The notes beneath the pieces were generated by a model that was not told the DNA's origin, did no database searches, and saw only the letters and a program-made list of their open reading frames with translations. A DNA stretch of 64,000 bases from Actinoplanes sp. M2I2 (lineage in GTDB: Bacteria; Actinomycetota; Actinomycetes; Mycobacteriales; Micromonosporaceae): assembly GCF_023544445.1 (NCBI RefSeq), contig NZ_JALPVJ010000016.1, positions 124,001 to 188,000 on the forward strand, read 5' to 3'. Position 1 is the stretch's first letter, and every line of letters starts with the position of its first letter. Positions 8,699 through 16,353 of the stretch are shown here, piece by piece. The position numbers and the translations under genes are program-made.

Positions 8699-9382
8699 GT
8701 GAGCTTCCCGGCGCTCAGACGCAATCGTAGGATCTCCCAGTCGATTGACAACGCGAGCACGATCAAAGAAGAGTCTGTCCAGTTCTTACTGGCCGATTTT
8801 GTCGCAGCTCGTGAGCTGCGTGCGTTCATGTTCTCGGCAGTGGAGAAACGGGTTCAGTTCGTCGTTACGCTTCAGGCCGCAGAAATGGCCTTCCTCGGCG
8901 TTCTATTGTCACAGCGGAGAAGCGTCGAGATTGTCATTAGTGTGGCGCTAGGCCTCGGCGTGCCGACCTTGTTTCTCACATATCTTGCTTACCGGCGAGC
9001 CCTCGATATGATGATCCAAGGGAGGAAATACATTAGAGCGATGAACGCCATACGTGGGTTCTTCGTGGCCAATGACCCACTCATCGCCGAAGCGGTCCTC
9101 CTTCCGACCGATCCGCGGCGTCCGAGATTTGATCGGTTAGGGCACGGCGGCTCTCCGGTTCAGACTCTGGCGACGACGGTACTGGTCCTTGTGCTGCTAC
9201 TGTCCGGACTGCTGGTCTATGCCGTTTCATGGTTGATTTCGGGCGTCGGGGCCGGCATCGTTGGCACACCTACTTTCGCCATCTCGGCCGTTCCGACCGC
9301 GGTCGTCATCGTTGCCATCGCTGTAGTCGAGCGCCGGCGAATGAAAAGATTTCTCCAGCAGGCAGAGGCCGAAAACTCTTGA
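8699..9382 (+). CDS. Four-helix membrane protein of unknown function
   Basis: A 227-residue protein, unrecognised. There are two predicted helix pairs: about residues 43-62 and 67-85, then about 158-182 and 190-212. Between them lies a cytoplasmic-looking stretch YRRALDMMIQGRKYIRAMNAI followed by VLLPTDPRRPRFDRLGHG. It ends with a basic/acidic tail. The 2TM-loop-2TM plan loosely recalls small membrane effector-like proteins, but no motif proves this. Its codons are less GC-rich than the neighbours, and it is flanked by a transposase remnant and an intact IS, so it was probably acquired. GTG 8699 is chosen over the longer frame from 8432 because of the leaderless promoter and because similarity-poor, basic sequence precedes it. 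Confidence 0.7.
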   Translation: MSFPALRRNRRISQSIDNASTIKEESVQFLLADFVAARELRAFMFSAVEKRVQFVVTLQAAEMAFLGVLLSQRRSVEIVISVALGLGVPTLFLTYLAYRRALDMMIQGRKYIRAMNAIRGFFVANDPLIAEAVLLPTDPRRPRFDRLGHGGSPVQTLATTVLVLVLLLSGLLVYAVSWLISGVGAGIVGTPTFAISAVPTAVVIVAIAVVERRRMKRFLQQAEAENS

Positions 9383-9479
9383 CGCCACATCGCGCTCTCC
9401 GGCCGGCCACGCTCCGAGGGGCGGCTCGATCCGGTGCTCGGCGCACTGATCTGCGCCTTAGACCGCATCTCGATAGGGG

Positions 9480-10342
9480 TTGTTGAGGACCAACATCATT
9501 CGTTGGACGAGTGTGAGTGATGTGGAGAAGTACTGCCCGGATGCGTTGTGGCATCTCGTTCAGCCGTTGCTGCCCGCCCACCCGAAAAGGCACCAGGGCG
9601 GTGGGCGGCCGCGGATCGATGATCGGGTTGCGGCAGCGGCGATCGTGTACTCGTTGCAGACCGGCTGCGCATGGGACGCATTGCCCGCGTCGATCCCGAT
9701 CTCCCGGGCAACCGCCCATCGCCGGTTCACAGAATGGGTCGAACAGGGCGTCATGCAGGCGTTTCACCAAGCGACGCTGGACGTTCTCGGCGCCGCCGGT
9801 CAGATCGACTGGTCCCGTGCAAGCGTGGACGCCATGCATGTCCGAGCAGTCAAAGGGGGGACCTGACCGGGCGCAGCCCGGTAGACCGGGGCAAGCCCGG
9901 CTCCAAGATCCACGCGGTCAGCGACCGTAACGGGCTGCCGCTGACCGTGGTGCTGTCCGCTGCCAACGTCAACGACAGCACCATGCTCGAGGACGTGCTC
10001 GACAGTTTGCGCGCGATCCGGCAACCTCTCGGCCGGCCCCGCCGGTGGCCGCACAAGCTGCACGGCGACAAGGGCTACGACTACCGGTCCTGCCGCGACC
10101 TCGTCAGACGACGCGGCATGATCGCCCGGATCGCCCGCAAGGGCATCGAATCGGCCACCCACCTCGGCCGGCACCGCTACGTCGTCGAGCGATGCCTGGA
10201 ATGGGTCAGCCGGTTCCGGCGCCTGGCCCGCCGTTACGACCGCAAGGCTTCTCACTACACCGGATTCCTGCACCTGGCCTGCGCTCTGATCTGCTACCGC
10301 CGCGCCGCCCGCCTCAACCTCCTAACCAGCAAAAACCCCTAA
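9480..10342 (+). CDS. IS5-family transposase, two frames joined by -1 frameshift
   Basis: The first frame (9480-9866) holds the N-terminal helix-turn-helix part (LWHLVQPLLPAHPKRHQGGGRPRIDDR) and the first catalytic Asp in IDWSRASVDAMHVRAVKGG. It ends TGA just after a run of six G (9855-9860). The second frame (usable from about 9850 to 10342) continues exactly where the family does: LTGRSPVDRGKPGSKIHAVSDRNGLPL, then HGDKGYDYRSCRD and VVERCLEWVSRFRRLARRYD with the catalytic Glu. Passing from frame one to two needs a -1 slip at the AAAGGGGGG run, as expected for IS427-group programmed frameshifting. DDE residues are all present. Confidence 0.88.
9855..9860 (+). promoter_or_regulatory. Probable programmed -1 frameshift site
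   Basis: AAAGGGGGG at 9852-9860 lies at the junction of the two transposase frames. The zero frame meets TGA five codons later, while the -1 frame continues the catalytic domain. No downstream stimulatory hairpin was confirmed. Confidence 0.6.
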
Positions 10343-10403
10343 TGAGATGCGGTCTTAGTCACTGCCTCCCGGGAGCGACCCCGGCCGGCCGCGGGCCAGT
10401 CCG

Positions 10404-11201
10404 TCACCGCGCGATCAGCACCGGGCAGCCGGAGCGCTGCAACAGCCGGCTGCCGACCGACCCGAGCATCAGGCCCTGATAGCCGTGCGTGCGCGGGCCG
10501 ACCACGACCAGGCGGGCCGACCGCGAGCGTTGCACGAGCACCTTGTCGGCGCGGCCGTCGACGAACTCGCGGCTGGCCCGGACGCCCGGGAACTTCTCGC
10601 GCCACGGGTCGAGCTCGGCGTCCAGCCCGGCGCCGGTGGGATCCTCGGCGCGGCGGCGGTCGCCCGCCGTGACGGCTTCGAGATCGGCGTGGTGCAGCGA
10701 AGCCTCCTCGAAGGCCCGCCCGGTCACGGCGGCCGTGGCGGCTCCGTCACCCAGTCCGGCGACCACCGGTCCGGCCTCGGGGTCGTAGTGGCCGCGCACG
10801 ACCACCACGCAACACCCGGCCTGGGTGGCGACCTGGCTGCTGACCGAGCCGAACGGCAGGAAGGGCAGGCCCCCCTCGTGCCGGCTGCCGACGACCACCA
10901 TCGCCGCCTCGCCGGCCGCGTGCACGAGCATCGGCACCGCGTACCCGAGCACGGCCAGGCAGCGCACCTCGATGCCGGGGGCCGCGGCGTGGGCCTGGGC
11001 GGCCGCGCGGCGCAGGTGCCCGGCGGCGTGCTCCTCGGCCGTCCGCGTCGAGGACCAGCCGGGCCGGGAGCTCTCGCGGTAGTAGGCCGCCATCAGGCGG
11101 AGCCCGGCCCCGCGGCGGGCGGCCTCGGCGGCGGCCCAGCCGACCGCCGCGGCGGCCTGGTCCGAGCCGTCCACCCCGACCACGATCCGTGATTTGATCA
11201 T
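10404..11201 (-). CDS. Tandem universal stress protein (UspA family)
   Basis: A 265-residue protein with two Usp domains. Domain 1 runs about residues 1-145, starting RIVVGVDGSDQAAAAVGWAA with the ATP-binding GSRHEGGLPFLPFGSVSSQVA loop (G-2x-G-9x-G-S type). Domain 2 ends VVVGPRTHGYQGLMLGSVGSRLLQRSGCPVLIAR. Domain 2's N-terminal half is more divergent. Tandem ATP-binding Usp proteins are common in dormancy and hypoxia regulons of actinobacteria. It reads away from the serine/threonine kinase. The IS5 element sits just past its 3' end and leaves it intact. Confidence 0.92.
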   Translation of the reverse strand: MIKSRIVVGVDGSDQAAAAVGWAAAEAARRGAGLRLMAAYYRESSRPGWSSTRTAEEHAAGHLRRAAAQAHAAAPGIEVRCLAVLGYAVPMLVHAAGEAAMVVVGSRHEGGLPFLPFGSVSSQVATQAGCCVVVVRGHYDPEAGPVVAGLGDGAATAAVTGRAFEEASLHHADLEAVTAGDRRRAEDPTGAGLDAELDPWREKFPGVRASREFVDGRADKVLVQRSRSARLVVVGPRTHGYQGLMLGSVGSRLLQRSGCPVLIAR

Positions 11202-11383
11202 GTCCGCCTCCTCGATTCAGGCGGTCGCCGGCACCCCGGCGGCACTTCCTTCAGACTCGTCCCGGCCGGCCGGGTTGACAAGGGCGGGTGCACGGTGCGC
11301 GCACGCCGACACTGTCCGTACGTCTGGTCGTGCGAACCACCCTGGGGATGCGCACCGCGGTCGATGTCGGCAGACTGCCTCGA

Positions 11384-12850
11384 ATGGACGGAGCGACCAC
11401 CACCGGCGGCGGGCCCGGGTCGGACCTGGCCGGTCTGATACTGGGCGGACGGTACGAGCTGCTGACAGCGATCGGGGCCGGCGGCATGGCCGTGGTCTGG
11501 CGGGCCCGCGACCACGTGCTGGCCCGGATGGTGGCGGTCAAGATCGTGGCGACCGACACCGGGGACCGCCGCATCCAGCAGGAGGCCCAGGCGGCGGCCG
11601 CACTCTCCCACCCGCACATCGCCCACGTGCACGACTACGGCGAGTTCTACACCGTGGGCCAGGTCTTCCCGTACGTCGTGATGGAACTCGTCGAGGGCGG
11701 CACGCTGTCCCAGCGGCTGGCCGAGGGGCCGCTCACGCCGCGGCTGGCCATGCGGGTCTGCGCCGAGGTGGCGGAGGCGCTCGCCGCGGCCCACGCGGCC
11801 GGCCTGGTCCACCGTGACATCAAGCCGGCCAACGTCATGCTCGGGCCGACCGGCGCCAAGGTGGTCGACTTCGGCATCGCCGCCGCCACCGCCCCGAGCG
11901 GCTCCGGCGATCTCGACCCCGACGTGCTCGGCACCCCGGCCTTCCTCGCCCCGGAACGGCTGATCGACGACGCCGTGGAGCCGGCCTCCGACGTCTACGC
12001 GCTGGGCGTGGTCCTCTATCGGCTGCTGTCCGGGCATTCGCCGTGGACCACCGAGGACACCACGCAGATGCTGAGAAACCACATCTACGTCGAGCCGGCG
12101 CCGTTGCCACCGGTCGCCGGGGTGCCTCCGCAGGTCGCCGACCTGTGCGAACGGTGCCTGCTCAAGGACCCGTCGCGTCGCCCGAGCGCGCGCGAGGTGG
12201 CCGCCCTGCTCGCTCAGGACACCGTGCCGGTCGAGCGGCCGGCCGGGCCGCCGCGCCCGAAGCGCTGGGCGGTCGCCGCCGCGTCGCTGGTCGCGGTCGG
12301 GGCGGCGGGGGTGGGCGGCTGGCTGCTCGTGCCCGGCGACGACCCCCGGCCGGAGGGCTCGGCGCCCGTGGTGGCCGGGCCGTCGGCTTCACCGGCTCTC
12401 CCACCGACCGCGAGCTCGGCGCCTGTCAGGCCGACGCCCAGCGCGGCGGGGCTCGGACGCACCACGGCAGCCGTGGCGCCGGGCGGCTCTCCGCGGGCGG
12501 CCGCGACGACGACGGCGCCGCCCACGGCGACGGCCGCGCCGGCAGTTCCGCTGCCGACGACCGTCACCACGACGCCGCCGGCCGGGCCCGGCGCCCCGGC
12601 GCCGACCCGGCCGGCTCCACCGACGACCGAGGCCCCGAGCCCCGAGACCCGGGCGTTCTCGTCCACCGCCGGGAACCTGACGGCGACCTGTTCGTCGCCC
12701 GGCACCCCGGAGATCCTGTCCTATGCGGCCCGCAAGCCCTACAAGGTGCAGTCGGCCGAGGCCGCCGCCGTCACCTTCAAGCACGGCGCCGAGGTCACCA
12801 CGATGACGGTGACCTGCGCGGCCGGAAAGCCCTCGATGACGATGGACTGA
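11384..12850 (+). CDS. Membrane Ser/Thr protein kinase (PknB-like)
   Basis: A 488-residue kinase. The N-terminal Hanks-type domain spans residues about 20-280: glycine loop IGAGGMAVVWRARD, VAVKI lysine, catalytic HRDIKPANVML, DFGIAAA, GTPAFLAPE. A single membrane helix WAVAAASLVAVGAAGVGGWLLV lies near residue 300. A Pro/Ala/Thr-rich external linker follows, then a small terminal domain (TATCSSPGTPEILSYAARKPYKV) with two Cys. ATG 11384 begins just before the domain; upstream ATG 11348 is an alternative. All catalytic residues are present. The external domain is not PASTA and its ligand is unknown. Confidence 0.92.
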   Translation: MDGATTTGGGPGSDLAGLILGGRYELLTAIGAGGMAVVWRARDHVLARMVAVKIVATDTGDRRIQQEAQAAAALSHPHIAHVHDYGEFYTVGQVFPYVVMELVEGGTLSQRLAEGPLTPRLAMRVCAEVAEALAAAHAAGLVHRDIKPANVMLGPTGAKVVDFGIAAATAPSGSGDLDPDVLGTPAFLAPERLIDDAVEPASDVYALGVVLYRLLSGHSPWTTEDTTQMLRNHIYVEPAPLPPVAGVPPQVADLCERCLLKDPSRRPSAREVAALLAQDTVPVERPAGPPRPKRWAVAAASLVAVGAAGVGGWLLVPGDDPRPEGSAPVVAGPSASPALPPTASSAPVRPTPSAAGLGRTTAAVAPGGSPRAAATTTAPPTATAAPAVPLPTTVTTTPPAGPGAPAPTRPAPPTTEAPSPETRAFSSTAGNLTATCSSPGTPEILSYAARKPYKVQSAEAAAVTFKHGAEVTTMTVTCAAGKPSMTMD

Positions 12851-12855
12851 GTGCG

Positions 12856-14574
12856 CTAGTGCGATTCGCGGGCGACGCGGTCGCCGCTGGAGCCGAGCAG
12901 GAAGTCGAGGTCGGCGCCGGTGTTGGCCTGGTTGACCGTGTCGACGTAGAGCTTGGCCCAGCCCCGCTCGGGGGCCGCGTAGGCGCGGGCCGCCTCCGGC
13001 GACGGCGGGCGGGCGGCCCACTCGTCGGCGGGCAGGTCGACGTCGAGGCGGCGGTTCTCCAGGTCCAGGATGATCATGTCGCCGGTGCGGACCTTGGCCA
13101 GCGGGCCACCGGCGGCGGCCTCCGGGGCGACGTGCAAGACCACCGTCCCGTACGCCGTGCCGCTCATCCGGCCGTCGCAGATGCGCACCATGTCACGGAC
13201 GCCCTCGGCCAGCAGTTTGGCCGGCAGCGGCATGTTCGAGACCTCGGGCATGCCCGGGTAGCCCTTCGGGCCGCAGCCGCGCAGGACCAGCACCGAGTCG
13301 GCGGTCACCTCGAGCGACGGGTCGTCGAGCCGCTCCTTCAGATCCTCCACCGAGTCGAAGACGACCGCCGGGCCGCGGTGCTGCAGCAGCGCGGGGGTGG
13401 CCGCGGCCGGCTTGACCAGGGCGCCGTCGGGCGCGAGGTTGCCGTAGAGCACCGCGATGCCCGCCTCCATCTGCAGCGGGTCGGCCCGGGGGCGGATCAC
13501 CTCACGGTCGTACACCCGGGCCTCGTCCAGCGCCGCCACCAGCGGCTCGCCGACGACCGTGATCGCCGTCGGGTCGAGCAGGTCGCGCACCTCGGCCAGC
13601 ACGGCGTGCAGCCCGCCGGCCCGGTAGAGGTCGTCCATCAGGAACCGCCCGGCCGGTTGCAGGTCGACCAGCAGCGGCACGCCGGCCCCGATCCGGTCGA
13701 AGTCGTCCTGGGTCAGCTCGACGCCGAGCCGCCCGGCGATGGCCAGCAGGTGCACGACCGCGTTGGTCGAGCCGCCCAGCGCGGCCAGCGCCACGATCGC
13801 GTTGTGGAACGACGCCCGGGTCAGGACCGCGCTCGGCCGCCGGCCCCGGTCGACCAGGTCGACGGCGAGCACCCCGGTGGCGTGCGCGCCCTCGAGCAGG
13901 CGGCTGTCCGGCGCCGGCGTGCCCGCGATGCCCGGCAGCGTCATGCCCAGCACCTCGGCGAGCAGCCCCATCGTCGAGGCCGTGCCCATCGTGTTGCAGT
14001 GGCCCCGGCTGCGGATCATCGACGACTCCGAGCGCTGGAACTCGGCCGAGCTCAGCGTGCCCGCGCGGACCTCCTCGGACAGCTTCCACACATCCGTCCC
14101 GCAGCCCAGCGGCACCCCGCGGAACGTGCCGGTCAGCATCGGCCCGCCCGGCATCACGACGGCCGGCAGGTCGACCGAGGCGGCCGCCATGAGCAGGGCG
14201 GGGATCGTCTTGTCGCAGCCGCCGAGCAGCACCACCCCGTCGATCGGGTTGGCCCGCAGCATCTCCTCGATGGCCATCGCGGCCATGTTGCGCCACAGCA
14301 TCGCGGTCGGCTTGACCTGCGTCTCGCCCAGCGACACGACCGGCAGGTTGAGCGCGATGCCGCCGGCCCGGTGGATGCCGTCGGCGACGCTGCGGCCGAC
14401 CTCGTCGAGGTGAGCGTTGCACGGCGTCAGGTCGGAGGCCGTGTTGGCGATGGCGATGTGGGCCCGCTCGCCGTCGAACGCGTCGGCGGGCAGCCCGCGC
14501 CGCATCCAGGCCCGATGGATGTAGCTGTTCCGGTCATCGCCGCCGTACCACTGAGCGCTGCGCCGATCAGACAT
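12856..14574 (-). CDS. Sugar-acid dehydratase (IlvD/Edd family)
   Basis: A 572-residue Fe-S dehydratase converting an aldonate to a 2-keto-3-deoxy acid. Cluster cysteines sit at C52 (PCNAHLDE), C120 (GGCDKTIPA) and C193 (SRGHCNTMGTASTM). The HCNTMGTASTM form, and spacing identical to the characterised L-arabinonate dehydratase apart from an offset of seven, point to the sugar-acid branch rather than amino-acid dihydroxyacid dehydratase. ICDGRMSGTAYG near the C-terminus carries the catalytic Ser. It is transcribed divergently from the FAH-type hydrolase and SDR, which suits a non-phosphorylating fuconate, rhamnonate or arabonate route. The exact sugar is not resolved. Confidence 0.9.
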   Translation of the reverse strand: MSDRRSAQWYGGDDRNSYIHRAWMRRGLPADAFDGERAHIAIANTASDLTPCNAHLDEVGRSVADGIHRAGGIALNLPVVSLGETQVKPTAMLWRNMAAMAIEEMLRANPIDGVVLLGGCDKTIPALLMAAASVDLPAVVMPGGPMLTGTFRGVPLGCGTDVWKLSEEVRAGTLSSAEFQRSESSMIRSRGHCNTMGTASTMGLLAEVLGMTLPGIAGTPAPDSRLLEGAHATGVLAVDLVDRGRRPSAVLTRASFHNAIVALAALGGSTNAVVHLLAIAGRLGVELTQDDFDRIGAGVPLLVDLQPAGRFLMDDLYRAGGLHAVLAEVRDLLDPTAITVVGEPLVAALDEARVYDREVIRPRADPLQMEAGIAVLYGNLAPDGALVKPAAATPALLQHRGPAVVFDSVEDLKERLDDPSLEVTADSVLVLRGCGPKGYPGMPEVSNMPLPAKLLAEGVRDMVRICDGRMSGTAYGTVVLHVAPEAAAGGPLAKVRTGDMIILDLENRRLDVDLPADEWAARPPSPEAARAYAAPERGWAKLYVDTVNQANTGADLDFLLGSSGDRVARESH

Positions 14575-14615
14575 GTCGTGACCGTAACGCCACGTCGCCT
14601 CTCACGGGAAGATCC

Positions 14616-14651
14616 TTCATCTATCCGGAACTTCCGCCTACGATCCGGAAC
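14616..14651. promoter_or_regulatory. Divergent promoter/operator of sugar-acid genes
   Basis: ATCCGGAAC occurs twice, at 14623-14631 and 14643-14651, exactly 20 bases (two helical turns) apart. The first overlaps the perfect palindrome CGGAACTTCCG (14627-14637). A plausible plus-strand promoter TTCATC-17-TACGAT (14616-14644) contains these sites, so a repressor could block it. No regulator gene is adjacent; an IclR- or GntR-type protein elsewhere is possible. Confidence 0.5.
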
Positions 14652-14693
14652 ATGCTCTGACGTACCGGCCACTTCGAGATGGGAGCACCCGCC

Positions 14694-15554
14694 GTGCACC
14701 TCCTGCGAGTCGGCGCCGCCGGCGCCGAGAAACCCGCCGTGCGCGCCGGCGAGGACACCTACGTCGACGTGTCCGACCTGGTGACCGACTTCGACGAGGC
14801 GTTCTTCGGCTCGGGCGGCCTCGAGCGGCTGGCCGGACCGGTCGCCGGCCGCCTCGCCGCCGGGGACACGCGCCCGCTGGGCGGGCAGCGGATCGGCGCC
14901 CCGATCGCCCGGCCCCACCAGATCCTGTGCATCGGGCTCAACTACAGCGACCACGCCGCCGAGACCGGGCAGGCCGCGCCGAGCGAGCCGATCCTGTTCA
15001 CCAAGTCGCCGAACACGCTGATCGGCCCGAACGACGACGTACGGATCCCGCGCGGCTCCACCAGGACGGACTGGGAGGTCGAGCTCGGCATCGTCATCGG
15101 CCGCCGGACGTCCTATCTCGAGGACGTCGAGCAGGCGCGCGCCGCCATCGCCGGCTACGTGCTGGTCAACGACGTGAGTGAGCGCGAGTTCCAGCTCGAG
15201 CGCGGCGGCCAGTGGAGCAAGGGCAAGTCGGCCGAGACGTTCAACCCGGCCGGGCCCTGGCTGGTCACCCCGGACGAGATCCCGGACGTCAACGACCTCG
15301 ACATGTGGCTCGACATCAACGGCGAGCGGCGGCAGACCGGCAACACCAAGACGATGATCTTCGACCCGTACGTCGTGGTGCACTACCTCAGCCAGTTCCT
15401 GGTGCTCGAGCCGGGCGACCTGATCAACACCGGCACCCCGCCGGGCGTCGGCCTGGGCCTGAAACCGCCGTCCTACCTGCGGCCCGGCGACGTGATGACG
15501 CTGGGCATCGAGCGGCTCGGCACCGCCCGCCAGCAGGTGGTGGGGCCCCGATGA
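14694..15554 (+). CDS. Fumarylacetoacetate hydrolase-family protein
   Basis: A 286-residue enzyme of the FAH superfamily, which cleaves or decarboxylates 2-keto compounds with a divalent metal. Core signatures are LCIGLNYSDHAAETG, LFTKSPNTLIGPNDDV, the metal-binding WEVELGIVIG (two Glu), VLVNDVSEREFQ and TGTPPGVGLGLKPP. GTG 14694 is preferred over ATG 14679 because GGGAG stands eight bases before it. Its overlap with the SDR (ATGA) and divergent dehydratase indicate a role as 2,4-diketo-3-deoxy-acid hydrolase giving pyruvate plus a hydroxyacid. That assignment is by context. Confidence 0.9.
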   Translation: MHLLRVGAAGAEKPAVRAGEDTYVDVSDLVTDFDEAFFGSGGLERLAGPVAGRLAAGDTRPLGGQRIGAPIARPHQILCIGLNYSDHAAETGQAAPSEPILFTKSPNTLIGPNDDVRIPRGSTRTDWEVELGIVIGRRTSYLEDVEQARAAIAGYVLVNDVSEREFQLERGGQWSKGKSAETFNPAGPWLVTPDEIPDVNDLDMWLDINGERRQTGNTKTMIFDPYVVVHYLSQFLVLEPGDLINTGTPPGVGLGLKPPSYLRPGDVMTLGIERLGTARQQVVGPR

Positions 15555-16285
15555 CCGGGCTGCGCGCGATCGTCACCGGCGGCGCCTCGGGCATCGGCCT
15601 GGCCACGGCGACGCTGCTGGCCCGGCGGGGCTACCGGGTGGCCTCGCTCGACCTGAACACCGATGTGCCCGCGCCGCTGCTGGGCCTGCGGTGCGACGTC
15701 ACGGACGACACGTCGGTGCGGGCGGCGGTGGCCGCCGCGGCGACGGAGCTCGGCGGCCTCGACGTCGTGGTCAACAACGCCGGCATCGGGGCCCAGGGCA
15801 CGGTCGAGCAGAACGACGACGCCGAGTGGGCCCGGGTCTTCGACGTCAACGTGCAGGGCATGGTCCGGGTCAGCCGGGCCGCGCTGCCGCACCTGCGCGA
15901 GTCCGGGCACGCCGCGATCGTCAACACCTGCTCGATCGTGGCCACCGCCGGCCTGCCGAACCGCGCTCTCTACAGCGCGACCAAGGGCGCGGTGCTGTCG
16001 CTGACCCTGGCCATGGCGGCCGACCACATCCGCGAGGGCATCAGGGTCAACTGCGTGAACCCCGGAACGGCGGACACCCCGTGGATCGGCCGGTTGCTCG
16101 AGCAGACCGACGACCCCGAGGCCGAGCGGGCCGCGCTGGAGGCCCGCCAGCCCACCGGACGCCTGGTCACGGCCGACGAGGTGGCCGACGCGATCGCCTA
16201 CCTGGCCGGGCCGGACGCGTCGGCGACCACGGGCGTCGCCCTGGCCGTGGACGGCGGGATGCAGGGGTTGCGACTGCGGAAGTGA
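15551..16285 (+). CDS. Short-chain dehydrogenase (sugar-acid pathway)
   Basis: A 244-residue classical SDR: cofactor loop TGGASGIGLAT, NNAG at VVNNAGIGAQG, catalytic Ser in NTCSIVATAG, YSATKGA with Tyr and Lys, and VNPGTADTPW. The frame is open upstream, but ATG 15551 overlaps the hydrolase stop and begins the fold exactly. An Asp after the second strand (SLDLNT) suggests NAD. In this neighbourhood the best guess is oxidation of a 2-keto-3-deoxy-sugar acid (as L-2-keto-3-deoxyfuconate 4-dehydrogenases do), feeding the FAH-type enzyme. Confidence 0.92.
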   Translation: MTGLRAIVTGGASGIGLATATLLARRGYRVASLDLNTDVPAPLLGLRCDVTDDTSVRAAVAAAATELGGLDVVVNNAGIGAQGTVEQNDDAEWARVFDVNVQGMVRVSRAALPHLRESGHAAIVNTCSIVATAGLPNRALYSATKGAVLSLTLAMAADHIREGIRVNCVNPGTADTPWIGRLLEQTDDPEAERAALEARQPTGRLVTADEVADAIAYLAGPDASATTGVALAVDGGMQGLRLRK

Positions 16286-16307
16286 CGGTTCCCCCGGCGG
16301 GACGGGC

Positions 16308-16352
16308 GTGGCACGATACTGGCCAGTAACCACCTCGGGAGGTTGGTGCCAC
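16308..16352 (+). promoter_or_regulatory. Nested inverted repeats before molybdoenzyme gene
   Basis: GTGGCAC (16308-16314) pairs with GTGCCAC (16346-16352), one base before the GTG start. Inside lies ACCTC-GG-GAGGT (16332-16343), which contains the ribosome-binding GGGAGG. If transcribed, the inner hairpin would hide that site; as DNA, the outer arms flank a possible -10 (GATACT). A control function is inferred only. Confidence 0.4.
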
Positions 16353-16353
16353 C

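Larger units (their letters stand above)
9461..10354 (+). mobile_element. IS5/IS427-type insertion sequence, complete
   Basis: An 894-bp element. The left end starts GACCGCATCTC then G/A differences and TAGGGGTT; the right end reads the same in reverse complement, with only three mismatches over about 24 bases. Target-site copies TTA flank it at 9458-9460 and 10355-10357, matching the TNA preference of this group. It carries one two-frame transposase. Intact ends plus duplication suggest a recent insertion. Confidence 0.9.

Noticed and set aside
12043..14784. 913-residue plus-strand frame across the kinase and dehydratase region
   Set aside because: It runs antisense to the clearly recognised IlvD/Edd dehydratase and overlaps the kinase. 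No family signature was visible.
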